From Phaseolus vulgaris (lineage: Eukaryota; Streptophyta; Magnoliopsida; Fabales; Fabaceae): a stretch of 64,000 bases of DNA. The position numbers were made by a program, and so were the translations under genes. Under the pieces are notes generated by a model that saw only the letters and a program-made list of their open reading frames with translations, made no database searches and was not told where the DNA came from. Positions within the stretch are counted from its first letter, which is position 1. The number at the start of each line of letters is the position of its first letter. The stretch covers positions 12,068,037 through 12,132,036 of the forward strand of contig NC_023754.2 of the NCBI RefSeq assembly GCF_000499845.2, read 5' to 3'. This document shows positions 54,857 to 64,000 of this stretch, piece by piece.

Positions 54857-57029
54857 GAATCTTGCTTGTCCTCAAACAAAGTAATTGAATCCCAAAAAAT
54901 ATAAGAGTTCATTCCTCCCCAAAATCCTTAGAAATCAAATCTATAGTTTAATATCAGAACAACTTCATGGAAAGAGCACAAGATAATTCAATAAAAAATT
55001 ATGGTGTTTCCTATCAATTCAAACCAAGATAGGATAAGAATCTATTCAATTTCCAAGGTAAACAATTGTTACTCTTCACTGAGAATCAAACTAAGGAATT
55101 TCTCTCTTCATTTCTCAGTGGTGAGTGTTTTCCCTCTCTTTTCACTGATTTCCAAGCTAATTTAAGGTTGCCCTTCATTTCTAGTTGATTACAAACACTT
55201 TTACAAACATAGATATTGAGGTCTTTTTCAGGTTGTAATGAGGCTGGGTTACAAAGAAAATTTGGTTTTTCCAGGATAACAAAATGCACACTTAACAAAA
55301 GATTAGCATATTTGCAATTCAATTTCTAATTGTGTTATCCATGATCCCTTCCATAAGATTCATCCATATTGCTTCTTTTTCTATTTTTGTAATCCACTTT
55401 GCTTTTCTTTTTCTTTTTCTTTTTCTTTTTCTTTCTTTTTTAGAAAAGAGAATGAGAATTTGGATAATTTTGTCATTCCCCTTTTTTTCTTTTTCTTCTC
55501 TTTTTTTTTCTTTTTGTTTTTCTTTCATTCTCAAAATTCCAACAGCCACACCAAACCCAATTCTTTTAATTATAGAAATTTGAATTGCACTTATGCTCTC
55601 CTTTTGTTAACATACCACAAGGTAGGACAATATATGTATATCAGAAGCTAGGGTGCAATAAAACAGATTTCAGCTAAAAAAGGGTTATTTTTTTGCACAT
55701 TTCATCATATATTGCAAAGGTTAGCTATTTGGCCCTGAGTTTTCTCACCTCCAAGTCTATTAAACATGCCTCAATCATCTCCATGTTTGGTTTTGTGATG
55801 CAATTGACTAGAAAATTAGGCAACCTCAATTAACTCTTCACTAGTGAAAGTCTCTCAAATTGTTTAAAGGTTTCACACTCTCACTTGGTTGGCTAATTTC
55901 AATTCCTCATTTGTTCTCAAACATTGCTTTCAACTATTTACCTTGTTCCAACTTTTACACATTACTATCCTTTCTCAATTTGAGTGATGGCTCCAACCAC
56001 AAATTCTTTTTCAAATTAAGTCCCTGATCAATCCATTTGGTTGTTCTAATTTAGAACTATGGTTTGATTTCTTTTTCCAAAAAATTATACCATCATCTAT
56101 ATACAAGATTTCACAAAATATGCAAACATCAACCACTATACTAACTTAAGCTTGCCATCAACAAAATCTAAAGTAAGAAATATTAAACTAAACTGTTAAA
56201 GTCAACTTACTAAATTAAACTGAAAGTAAAGTTAAACAAAAAGATAAAACCAGTTTTTTGTTCATTGTGCATGATAAGTATCAATCTCCTCTTGTGATTT
56301 TGTTCCGCTCTGTGCCAACATCATCATTCTGAACTTGAATGTTCATCATTTGTTGTTGCTCCAGTTGGTTCAGCTACCATTTCTGGTGTATCTTCAACTC
56401 TAGTCCCAACTCCATATGCTCCTGCCTCCCTGAAAAATTGTGCATGTCCCCAGGCCAAGATAGATAATCATGAAATTCAATGGGTGTCAACCACAGATTA
56501 TTTAATACCAGTTGTGGATTTGGTGCGACTCATTTTTCTTCACATGTAAGAATAAACATTTCTCAAACCAAAGTGTTATATTTGATTGACATTTTAACAA
56601 ATACTTGGTATGCATGATGTAGAATGACATTGAATGAGTAATTTTTGTTTTGGTATTTAATCCATGGAAACCATACTTAACTTTGATTATCACATTCCAC
56701 AATCCTATTCAACATTAAGACATTGAAATTTCAAAAAGATTGAATCTTTCAATTTAAAAACGAAACTGTGAAATGGAAATAGAAACACGCATGAATGGAC
56801 TTGGTTGAATGGAAATGGCAATGAGAATGATTATGGAGATGAGTAATTACTTACCTTGATAATGACAATGTAGATGAAATGTTTGTTTGAGAATGGTTGC
56901 GTAGATGGAAGCTTTGGGATTTTTTTTTAGAACATAGGGCGCTTCTGAAACTGTATTAGGGTGTAGGGTTTTCAAAATGTGATTTTTATAAAATGCTGCA
57001 GTTTTTTTTTTTTTTTTTTTAAGAAAACC
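54857..57029. other. Non-coding 3' part of the Athila-like element
   Basis: There is no pol and no other gene. A pyrimidine-rich low-complexity run (CTTTTTCTTTTTCTTTTT) occupies about 55395-55540 and explains the short Lys/Glu- or Phe-rich frames. A poly-T run lies at 57002-57020. Confidence 0.6.
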
Positions 57030-57440
57030 CACTAGCTTAGGCTAGATCTAAAATTTGGCAGAGAGCAACAGATTTGCTCTAGCTCAAGCTAGCTCGTTTT
57101 AGCTTAAGCTAAATTTTGCCAGAGAGCAACAGATTTGCTCTAGCTCAAGCTAGTTCAATTTAGTTCAGGCTAAAGTTTGGCCGAGAGCAACAGAGTTTTC
57201 TAGCTCAAGCTAGCTCGTTTTAGCTTAAGCTAAATTTTGGCAGAGAGCAACATATTTTCTTTAGCTCAAGCTAGATCAGTTTAGCTCAAGCTAAAACTTG
57301 GCCGAGAGCAACAGATTTGTTTAGCTCAAGCTAGACCATTTTAGCTCAGGCGAAAGTTGAGAACAAAATTTTTTCTTCTTTTTCTGCATATTTAGCTTAG
57401 GCTAAAAGTTCTAGCTTAAGCTAAAATTACCCTGCAATGA
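57030..57440. repeat. 60-bp tandem array with AGCTCAAGCTAG palindromes
   Basis: About six units of 59-61 bp, each with GGCAGAGAGCAACAGATTT (or GGCCGAGAGCAACAG), then TAGCTCAAGCTAG and TTTAGCTTAAGCTAAA. The inner motifs are palindromes or near-palindromes. The same motif also recurs in all LTRs of this family (for example 43552-43690, 54370-54580 and 61060-61270). Confidence 0.85.
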
Positions 57441-57641
57441 AATTTTCTTAAAAATTTTCATTTTGTCTTTGCCAAAAGTTTCAAACCTTTCTAAGCTCTC
57501 TTCCATCCATCCATTCATTTCACCAAACATTTCAAACCTACATGACCATTTCACATATCAAACTGGTTAAATCAAAACAAAATTAAAGACACATTTCAAA
57601 ACAAAACACTGGGTTGCCTCCTAGCAAGCGCTCGTTTAACG

Positions 57642-58586
57642 TCATATAGCTTGACGCCTGATTAACATCATTGAAGGTTCAACAACATTCATATCCACTC
57701 TGAAACACTCTTTATGGTCATTTGAATACTTCTTTGCTTCAAAAACATTAAAGCTTACTTCTTCATCTAGAACACAAACCTTCAATTTTCCTTTGTCTAC
57801 ATCAATTATAACTTTGGCAGTTTTCATGAATGGTCTTCCCAATATCAAAGGTACTTCAACATCTTCTTCAATATCCATTACAACAAAATCTACTGGGAAT
57901 AGAAATTTATCTACCTTTACCAATAGATATTCAACTATTCCATGTGGATATTTGATTGATCTATCAGCCAACTGCAAAGTCATTCTTGTTGGTTTCACTT
58001 CTACATCTCCAATTTTCTTCAGCATTGATAAAGGCATCAAATTAATACTAGCTCCAAGATCCAATAATGCCTTTTCAACAGTTAGATTTCCTATGGTAAC
58101 TGGCAAAGTGCAACTCCCAGGATCTCTGGATTTCTTTGGTAATGATTTTTGAATTGTAGCACTGCATCCAGCTTCCAATTCAACTATCTCCTGGTCATTG
58201 ATTTTTATTTTCTTTGTCAATAATTCCTTCATGAATTTAGCATATGTAGGCATCTGCTTTAAATCTTCAGTAAATGGAATGTTAATTTGCAATCTTTTGA
58301 GAATATCCATAAATCTTGCAAATTGTCTTTCCTTGCATTTCTTTGTAGGAGCAAGTGGATATGGTACATCTTTTATAGGAACACTCCTCTCTTGTTTTTC
58401 ACTTTTTTGATTTTTTTCTATTTTCTCTCCAATATGTACAACATCTTCCTTATTCCTTCCTTCTCCTCCCTCACACTCAATTTGTTCTTTTTCACTCTCT
58501 ATATCTTTTAAAACCTCCTCCTCAACAACTAAATTATCTCCAACTCCTTTTCCTATAACTTTCCCACTTCTAGTAGTGATAGACAT
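57642..58586 (-). CDS. Athila-like retroviral-type aspartic protease region
   Basis: A 314-aa open frame on the minus strand. A charged linker opens with MSITTRSGKVIGKG and is followed by a PF-type linker (PIKDVPYPLAPTKKCKERQF and RFMDILKRLQINIPF). The protease domain then has the active site LLDLGASINLMPLSM at about 174-188 and the flap/hydrophobic ILGRPFMKTA at about 250. The frame ends after MMLIRRQAI, just where Athila elements have a KLYDVKRALARRQPS-like stretch. Reverse transcriptase should follow but does not. The frame differs from that of gag. It may be translated only as part of a shifted polyprotein. The protein would cleave gag in particles. Confidence 0.8.
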   Translation of the reverse strand: MSITTRSGKVIGKGVGDNLVVEEEVLKDIESEKEQIECEGGEGRNKEDVVHIGEKIEKNQKSEKQERSVPIKDVPYPLAPTKKCKERQFARFMDILKRLQINIPFTEDLKQMPTYAKFMKELLTKKIKINDQEIVELEAGCSATIQKSLPKKSRDPGSCTLPVTIGNLTVEKALLDLGASINLMPLSMLKKIGDVEVKPTRMTLQLADRSIKYPHGIVEYLLVKVDKFLFPVDFVVMDIEEDVEVPLILGRPFMKTAKVIIDVDKGKLKVCVLDEEVSFNVFEAKKYSNDHKECFRVDMNVVEPSMMLIRRQAI

Positions 58587-58689
58587 GCAATGCTCCTTGG
58601 GATTGGTTTGTGTATTGGCTGAAAATTGACTTCCTTGATTTTCAGCTAATTATTTAGCCAATTGCCCCACCTGTGTCTCTAAATTTCTT

Positions 58690-60028
58690 ATTGATGCTTC
58701 AGTATTTTTCTCATTGGATAGAGAGGCTTGCATGAACTTCTCAAAAGTATCTTCCAATTTTGATATTCTCTCATGAATGGAAGGATAATGTGGTTGCTAC
58801 TGATAAGGGACTTTTCTGTTAGATGATCCAGCCTCTTGCTTCCACCTAAATCCTTGATTTGGATTATTCCTCCATCCTTGAGCCATGTTATTTGGATAAT
58901 TATATGCAAAGCCACCTTGCCTTCCTTGATTATTCATATACTAAACCTCTTCCTCTGATGGATTTTGGTAAGAGCATTGGCCATTAAGATGATCTCCCCC
59001 ACAAAAATCACACTTCAAAGCTTGATTCTGAATTGAAGGAGAATTTACTGCATGTAATTGTTGAGGCAGTTTTGACATTTGCTTGGTTAATGCCTCAATT
59101 TGCTAAGTCAAAATCTTGTTTTGTGCTAAAATTGCATCTGAAGTACTAAGATCCAACACCCTTTCTTTTGCACTGTATATCTATCATGTTGAGCTTGCTA
59201 ATCTGTTGAGGCTAAGGCATCAATGATTCTTGTACCTTGTTCTGCATCAACATTCATCATTGTACCTCCTGCTGCAGCATCCAAGATCATTTTAGTATCA
59301 GGCCTCAAACCATTGTGGAATATGTTCAACTAATCAATATCCTCAAAGCCATGATTAGGACATCTCCTTAACATCACTTTAAAGCGTTCCTAAACTTCAC
59401 AAAAAGGTTCTTCTGGCCCTTGCCTAAATGTGGAGATATCAGACTTAGCCTTGATATATCGAGAGAGTGGGAAGAATCTGCGTAGGAATTTCTCTTCTAC
59501 ATCATTCCAGCTACTTAGACTCTAGTTTGGATGCGACTTTAACCAGTCTTTTGCTTTGCCTGCAAGTGAGAAAGGAAATAGACGCAGATAAACAGATTCA
59601 ATATCATTTTCCTCGAAGCCCATAGTCCCAACCAACTCATAGAATGTGGATAGATGAGTATAAGGGTCTTCATGATCCATTCCAGTGAATTGATGAGTGC
59701 TGATTAAGCTAAGAAAAGCTGGCTTCATTTCTAATGATTTGGTGGCAGGAGGTATGGCTATGCTGGAGAAATGCCTCGGTCCTTGCTGCATAGCATAGTC
59801 TTCCAATGTCCTTCTAGGTGGATTTTGTCTATTTTCAACCATTTGGAACTCTGTTCGATTGGGTGAGTTGAGAGTGTTGGAAGATTCTCCTTTTGTTTGT
59901 CCTTGCTTCTTCTTTTCTTCTTTCTTCTTGCTCTGATTTTTTGTAGTTGTCTTCTCAATTTCTGGATCAAATTCCAATTGATCTTCAGGAACCTGTCCTG
60001 TCAATAACATGTATCTAAGACAACTCAA
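58690..60028 (-). pseudogene. Athila-like gag, with several stops
   Basis: It opens near 60028 (MSCLRYMLLTGQVPEDQLEF), passes a Lys-rich linker and enters the gag domain (PPRRTLEDYAMQQGPRHFSS, MKPAFLSLISTHQFT, YELVGTMGFE, AKDWLKSHPN). A TAG at 59519-59521 replaces Gln. Further stops include one in place of the Trp in the AWERF motif near 59392. A CCHC-like knuckle CDFCGGDHLNGQC is near 58985-59023. Gag forms the particle shell. The stops mean this copy cannot make full gag, although young LTRs show it moved recently, perhaps with gag from another copy. Confidence 0.82.
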
Positions 60029-60144
60029 GCAAGGATTAGCACAGGATAAAAGAATAAGATCTAAACAAGTGTCTATTCACAAAGAAAACAAAATATTCAC
60101 AATACTCAATGAGTTATACTTCCGAAATTCTTAAAAGAAATTGC

Positions 60145-60162
60145 TCCCCGGCAACGATGCCA
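60145..60162 (-). other. Primer-binding site of the Athila-like element
   Basis: TGGCATCGTTGCCGGGGA on the minus strand, 6 bp from the LTR end. Apart from one base it matches the TGGCGCCGTTGCCGGGGA site of Athila-type elements, which is complementary to the 3' end of aspartate tRNA. Confidence 0.8.
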
Positions 60163-60168
60163 AAAACT

Positions 60169-61528
60169 TGTTGATATTTCTCGACAAGTGTACCGAATCA
60201 ACTGTAATATAGTACTCTTTAAAGTACGAATGTCGAACCCACAGAGAACAATTCCAATTAAGATGTTCTGTTATAAAACTCATTGAGTATAGAAAATAAT
60301 TTTGAGACTTTGTTCATAACCAAATTAAAGATTTCACAAATAACTCGGAGAGTTAGGGTTTGATTCAGGACGTAACAAAACCAACTTATCAAATATAGAG
60401 AAAGATACTTGGGATTGAATTGCGTCTATCTCAATCATTTGCATTTTGGAATAATATAATATATAATACTCAAAACTACTTATTCTTGATGCTTAATTTA
60501 AAGTCATTCATCTTGATTCCTCACAGATGAAATTCAGAAGATAATTTCTCAAACACTGATTCCTCAGATATTTAACAAATCATCCAGCTTTAGGAACAGA
60601 ATTATAATGCAATCAATAACCTAGAATCTATTCCTAGCATTACAAGTTATCAAGTATTTTCGTTTATTTCAAATCCTTAAAGGTACTTTCCAGTTAAATT
60701 TAAGTATCAAAATCAAGACTCTATTGATCAGACATAATCAAGCAATAAGCATAAAACGAAAATACCAAGAACAAGTAGAAAAGAGAATTATATATATATA
60801 TATATATAATATCACCAAGAATACATTTGATCAAGGTAAATTACATTCAATCCCAAGTTAGAAAGAACTTAGCCACTCATGACAACTCCTCCATCTTCAT
60901 TCTTGATCTGGATTGCATAAGAAGGGCTTATCTGAGCAAGTTCTTCTCCTAAGAACAGAGGTTTCTTCTCTTTCTCTCACTAGTCTCTCTCTATAAAAAC
61001 CCAATCTTTTTCCACCACTGGTTTTGAGTTATGTTTCAGAATTTATATAATCAATTTTAGCTCAAGCTAGCCCGTTTTAGCTTAAGCTAGATCTTTCGGT
61101 GCATTTTTAGCTTGAGCTAGCGATTCTAGCCTGAGCTAGATCAGTACTACACCTTTAATCAACTCTGGACAGTTTTAGATTGAGCTAGCAATTCTAGCTT
61201 GGGCTAGAATTGTACTGCACCGTTAATCAACTCTAGACAATTTTAGCTTAAGCTAAATCCTCTAGCTTGAGTTAAATTTTCTTGTGATCCAATTAAGTTT
61301 TTACTTTCTTTCTTTCAATGCCAGCTTGAATAATTCTTTCAATGCGTCATATTCATCTGTAATTTACAAAAAAATTGAGATTAAATTTCTTCATTTGTTT
61401 CTTGGTTCAAAATATATAATCAGATTCAATAATTCTCATATTAGGGTAATTTTCTTACATTAAGCAACAATTAAGGTCCAAAGTGTTCAATTTTCTCAAT
61501 CATAAAAACTAGACATTGACACTTATCA
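60169..61528 (-). repeat. Right (5') LTR of the Athila-like element
   Basis: 1360 bp, uninterrupted. It serves as the reference that shows where the CACTA element entered the other LTR (single ATA at about 60752). It contains a TA run (60789-60809) and AGCTTGAGCTAG motifs. Confidence 0.9.
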
Positions 61529-61599
61529 ATCCTCAACAAGGTTTTCTAAAGTAGATAAAATATTATCAATATTTGGTTCAGCTCTAGACGAAGACTTTT

Positions 61600-62095
61600 C
61601 TATTCTCTCTTTTCTTTCTCCTCTCTTGCTCTTTTTTCTTTCTCTTCTTTCTTTCTAATAAGAGCTTGCAATTTTTCTTTAAACTTTTTTTCTCTTCTAA
61701 AATATTCCTTTTCTCCATCTACAAACTTTCTTCCTACTTTAACAAGCTCTTTCATTTCTTCTCTAAGCTTTTTTTTTTTTACAAATGAAGGCGAAACAAA
61801 TTTTCTTCTCATACACGCCTTTAATTCATTCCAATATCGTACTTTTGATTTTGTGACAATTCTAACATCTGCCTTTCTGTCCACCAAAACCTAACATGTT
61901 CTTGAAAACATATGGTAGCCATGGAAAATCTTCTAAATTCATCCACTTGGTATTTTTTAAAAATTTGATCAAGCTTTGTCTCCCATTGTAGATATGCCTT
62001 AACATTTTTATTTCCATCAAAATAGGAAATGTATACTTCAGGCTCTATAGAATAATATATAATTCTACGCTCAAAACACACCCCTTCTTTTCTTT
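61600..62095 (-). pseudogene. Retrotransposon gag fragment in duplication copy 2
   Basis: Two overlapping minus-strand frames carry the FDGNKNVKAYLQWETKLDQI motif, then WNELKACMRRKFVSPSF and a Lys/Glu-rich tail. Compared with copy 1 the frames are better kept, with one shift near 61900. No protease, RT or LTR of this element is seen in the duplicated block. Confidence 0.65.
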
Positions 62096-62127
62096 GATAC
62101 TTGGAGTCATAACTATTTTTCCTTTTA

Positions 62128-62455
62128 AGACTAGACTCTTCATCTTTATGACCCTTACCCTTATTTTCATTTATTAAAAAATTGGTTAATCATATCCTTA
62201 AGATAATCAATTACAAATTTGTATACAAAATTCTTAACAATGGTGACTACTATATATATATTAAGTATATATGTTTTTATTAATTATCATTTGATACAAT
62301 TTAATTATTATTATAATTAAATGTTATGTTACATTAAAAAAGGCAAAGATATAAACTATATTTAGTCAAAAGTGGCTTTCTTTTTTTATTTTAGCCAAGA
62401 GTGACTTAGTATAAAAAAGTACTTGACGGGTTTATGAGTGATTACGTTCCGAAAG
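62128..62455. other. Copy-2-specific stretch (deleted in copy 1)
   Basis: About 330 bp of AT-rich non-coding sequence. At the deletion point in copy 1, AATA-CTTTTACGGGG could have supplied a short microhomology, so deletion in copy 1 is more likely than insertion in copy 2. Confidence 0.5.
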
Positions 62456-64000
62456 AATACTTTTACGGGGTTAGCTAAGAGTGACTGAGTTGAAAGAATA
62501 CTCGTTTGAACTTCACAATAGTAGTCTACCTAGTGGAACTTGACTAATTGGTAAAGCATTGAACGTAGTTTGCATTATCAGACGAACCAATATGAAAAAT
62601 TCAGTAAAATTTCCTTCCCTAATCTATTATATTTCTTGTTATTTTGTTTGTGTTAACTAAATAAGGAGATCAGTTGTGAAAATGGTTTTCAAAAAACGCA
62701 CTTATAGATCGTTTGTCATACAAACCATCATTTGACTACCCATTACAAGCATTACTTTGGAAACAAGTTTTAAAAAGATTTTGAAAGACAATATAACCCT
62801 CCCTTCTTATGTTTATCCTATTTCATAATTGGTATAGGAGCTCAGGCTTTATAGATTCAGCGCCTTCCATTGTCTAGAGAAAAAGATTTAACGTGGCAGG
62901 AATGGAGCCACTTCAATTAATCACGGAAAGTTAACTAGGCTAGTGATTTAATATACTACGCTAGTTGTGTACATTAATGCAGGGTAACCATATCATCACC
63001 CTTTATTCCCCTTGGTCCGCTGACCTTCCTCCAGACTCTATATCCAATCTATGTAACTATCCATATAATCTTTAAATTCACATAACATTTACTTTCTATT
63101 TTTTATACTTTATTTCAAATCTCAATATCATATTTCATCTTCCAATCATTCTTCCACGTTTATTTTTCATACAAACCTTGCAACTAAAATTTATTAACAA
63201 AACTTTTCGCAGCATAATGACTACATTTCGAATATCCCATAATTTTAAAATAGTCTAAATTTTAAGACAACAAATACAATTTATTCAAATAAATATTTAA
63301 TATCAAATTATCAAGGTACTGAAAATTTGACATAATTGGATTATTTTTTTTTATCAAATTACACTACAATCTTCTAATTCAAAATACATATTCTAGTATA
63401 TTGTGTATAGATTTAAATCTTTCCCGTATTGTTTGACTTAAAACAATAAACAAGGTTGTTTTCCAGAAAAAACAGTATCAATACAAAATATTAAAATCAG
63501 AACGACAACTAGAAAAACATAATTCCCACATAAGAATTTGATAAGTAAACCAACAAACTTATTTTATTTATAATTTTTTCTACAAACCTTCAAATAAGGT
63601 GGTTTTCAAACCTATCCCTAAGTTTGTATACATAAGAAATCCATTTCTGGACTCAAAATTAGGCAAATTGTATACTTGGAGAAAAATTAGTCAAAATAGA
63701 TAGTGATTGGGATTTACCCACTTACCTTAATGAAGTATCAAAGTGATGGTACTATAAGATTGAAATGGAAGGATCAAAGTGATATATTCCCTTATTTAAG
63801 TTACCCCTATGAATGAATAAATCATAACTCTAACTCTAGTTGAATGAAATTATATGACTAAGAATTTAAATAAATAAGAAAGGAAGAGCATAAAAGAGGA
63901 AAAGAAAATACTGTGTTGAGGTTGAATACACGAGTCTTCCAGAAGTAGAGTCAAGTGTCTGAGTATGTGAGTCAGTAAAAATCTGACCAGAGTAATGTTG

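Larger units (their letters stand above)
45567..61528 (-). mobile_element. Athila-like, pol-less LTR retrotransposon, split by a CACTA element
   Basis: The borders are TGTTGATATT and CACTTATCA, with a perfect target duplication ATCCT at 45562-45566 and 61529-61533. Copy 1 has the empty site at about 11726-11740. The left LTR (45567-46150 plus 54076-54840, 1349 bp) is interrupted by the CACTA element. The right LTR is 60169-61528 (1360 bp). On the minus strand the order is primer site, gag, protease and a long non-coding 3' part with a tandem array, then a polypurine tract. Reverse transcriptase, RNase H and integrase are absent. The LTRs differ at only a few percent of sites by eye, so insertion was fairly recent. 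Confidence 0.92.
61534..63912. repeat. Duplication copy 2, right piece
   Basis: It matches 11733-12324, 12325-12810 and 14226-15245 of copy 1. It has 62128-62455 in addition, and lacks the 12811-14225 block. It holds a gag remnant on the minus strand. Otherwise it is non-coding. Confidence 0.85.

Noticed and set aside
9718..63912. The two direct copies being the LTRs of one giant retrotransposon
   Set aside because: They contain a gag remnant and a TRIM copy, have no primer site or polypurine tract at their edges, and the DNA between them holds host genes and independent elements.
1..64000. CRISPR arrays, bacterial operons, rRNA or tRNA genes
   Set aside because: The tandem arrays seen have no spacer-repeat structure and lie in plant retrotransposons. 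No convincing tRNA with A and B boxes or rRNA sequence was recognised on either strand; the iMet-like match at 9983 is a primer site.

Overview
This is plant nuclear DNA, most likely from a papilionoid legume of the Phaseoleae (Vigna/Phaseolus type). That placement is inferred from the AT-rich background, plant-type introns, plant-style Ty3/gypsy, Ty1/copia, L1-like LINE and CACTA elements, and the style of the T2 RNase and F-box genes. No species can be named from the sequence alone. At least two thirds of the window is transposable-element sequence, much of it nested. Only two ordinary host genes can be supported, both on the minus strand.

Layout: 1-1389 is the 5' end (LTR, leader, gag start) of a minus-strand Tat-like gypsy element that leaves the window on the left. 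1390-5226 is a decayed minus-strand SIRE-like copia element. 5227-9717 is a minus-strand Tat-like gypsy derivative with gag, an antisense extra ORF and no pol; a copia solo LTR sits inside its gag. 9718-15245 is copy 1 of a segmental duplication; copy 2 is split over 43207-63912. 16308-17640 is an old LTR and 18228-20325 is a complete 2.1-kb LTR element with no coding capacity and a 54-bp tandem array. 20.3-24.3 kb is AT-rich and holds a foldback element and gag and CACTA fragments. 24.3-25.5 kb is a LINE 3' fragment.

Host genes: a one-intron, secreted class-III/S-like T2 ribonuclease (26474-31639) whose intron contains a 4.4-kb LINE, and 8.6 kb further on a four-exon gene (40192-42181) that joins the HSP90 N-terminal ATPase domain, without its lid segment, in frame to an F-box protein. 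A second decayed LINE lies between them. An RNase of the S-lineage beside an F-box gene resembles the gene pair of RNase-based self-incompatibility loci, but nothing here shows that function.

Right part: copy 2 of the duplication carries a solo LTR (43290-44586) and was also entered by a 5'-TSD-flanked, pol-less Athila-like retrotransposon (45567-61528). One LTR of that element was then entered by a 7.9-kb CACTA transposon (46151-54072). The CACTA element encodes an intact TNP2 transposase and a damaged second gene carrying Transposase_24-like, DUF8039-like and Ulp1-like parts. Target-site duplications and paralogous empty sites inside the window prove the order of these insertions.
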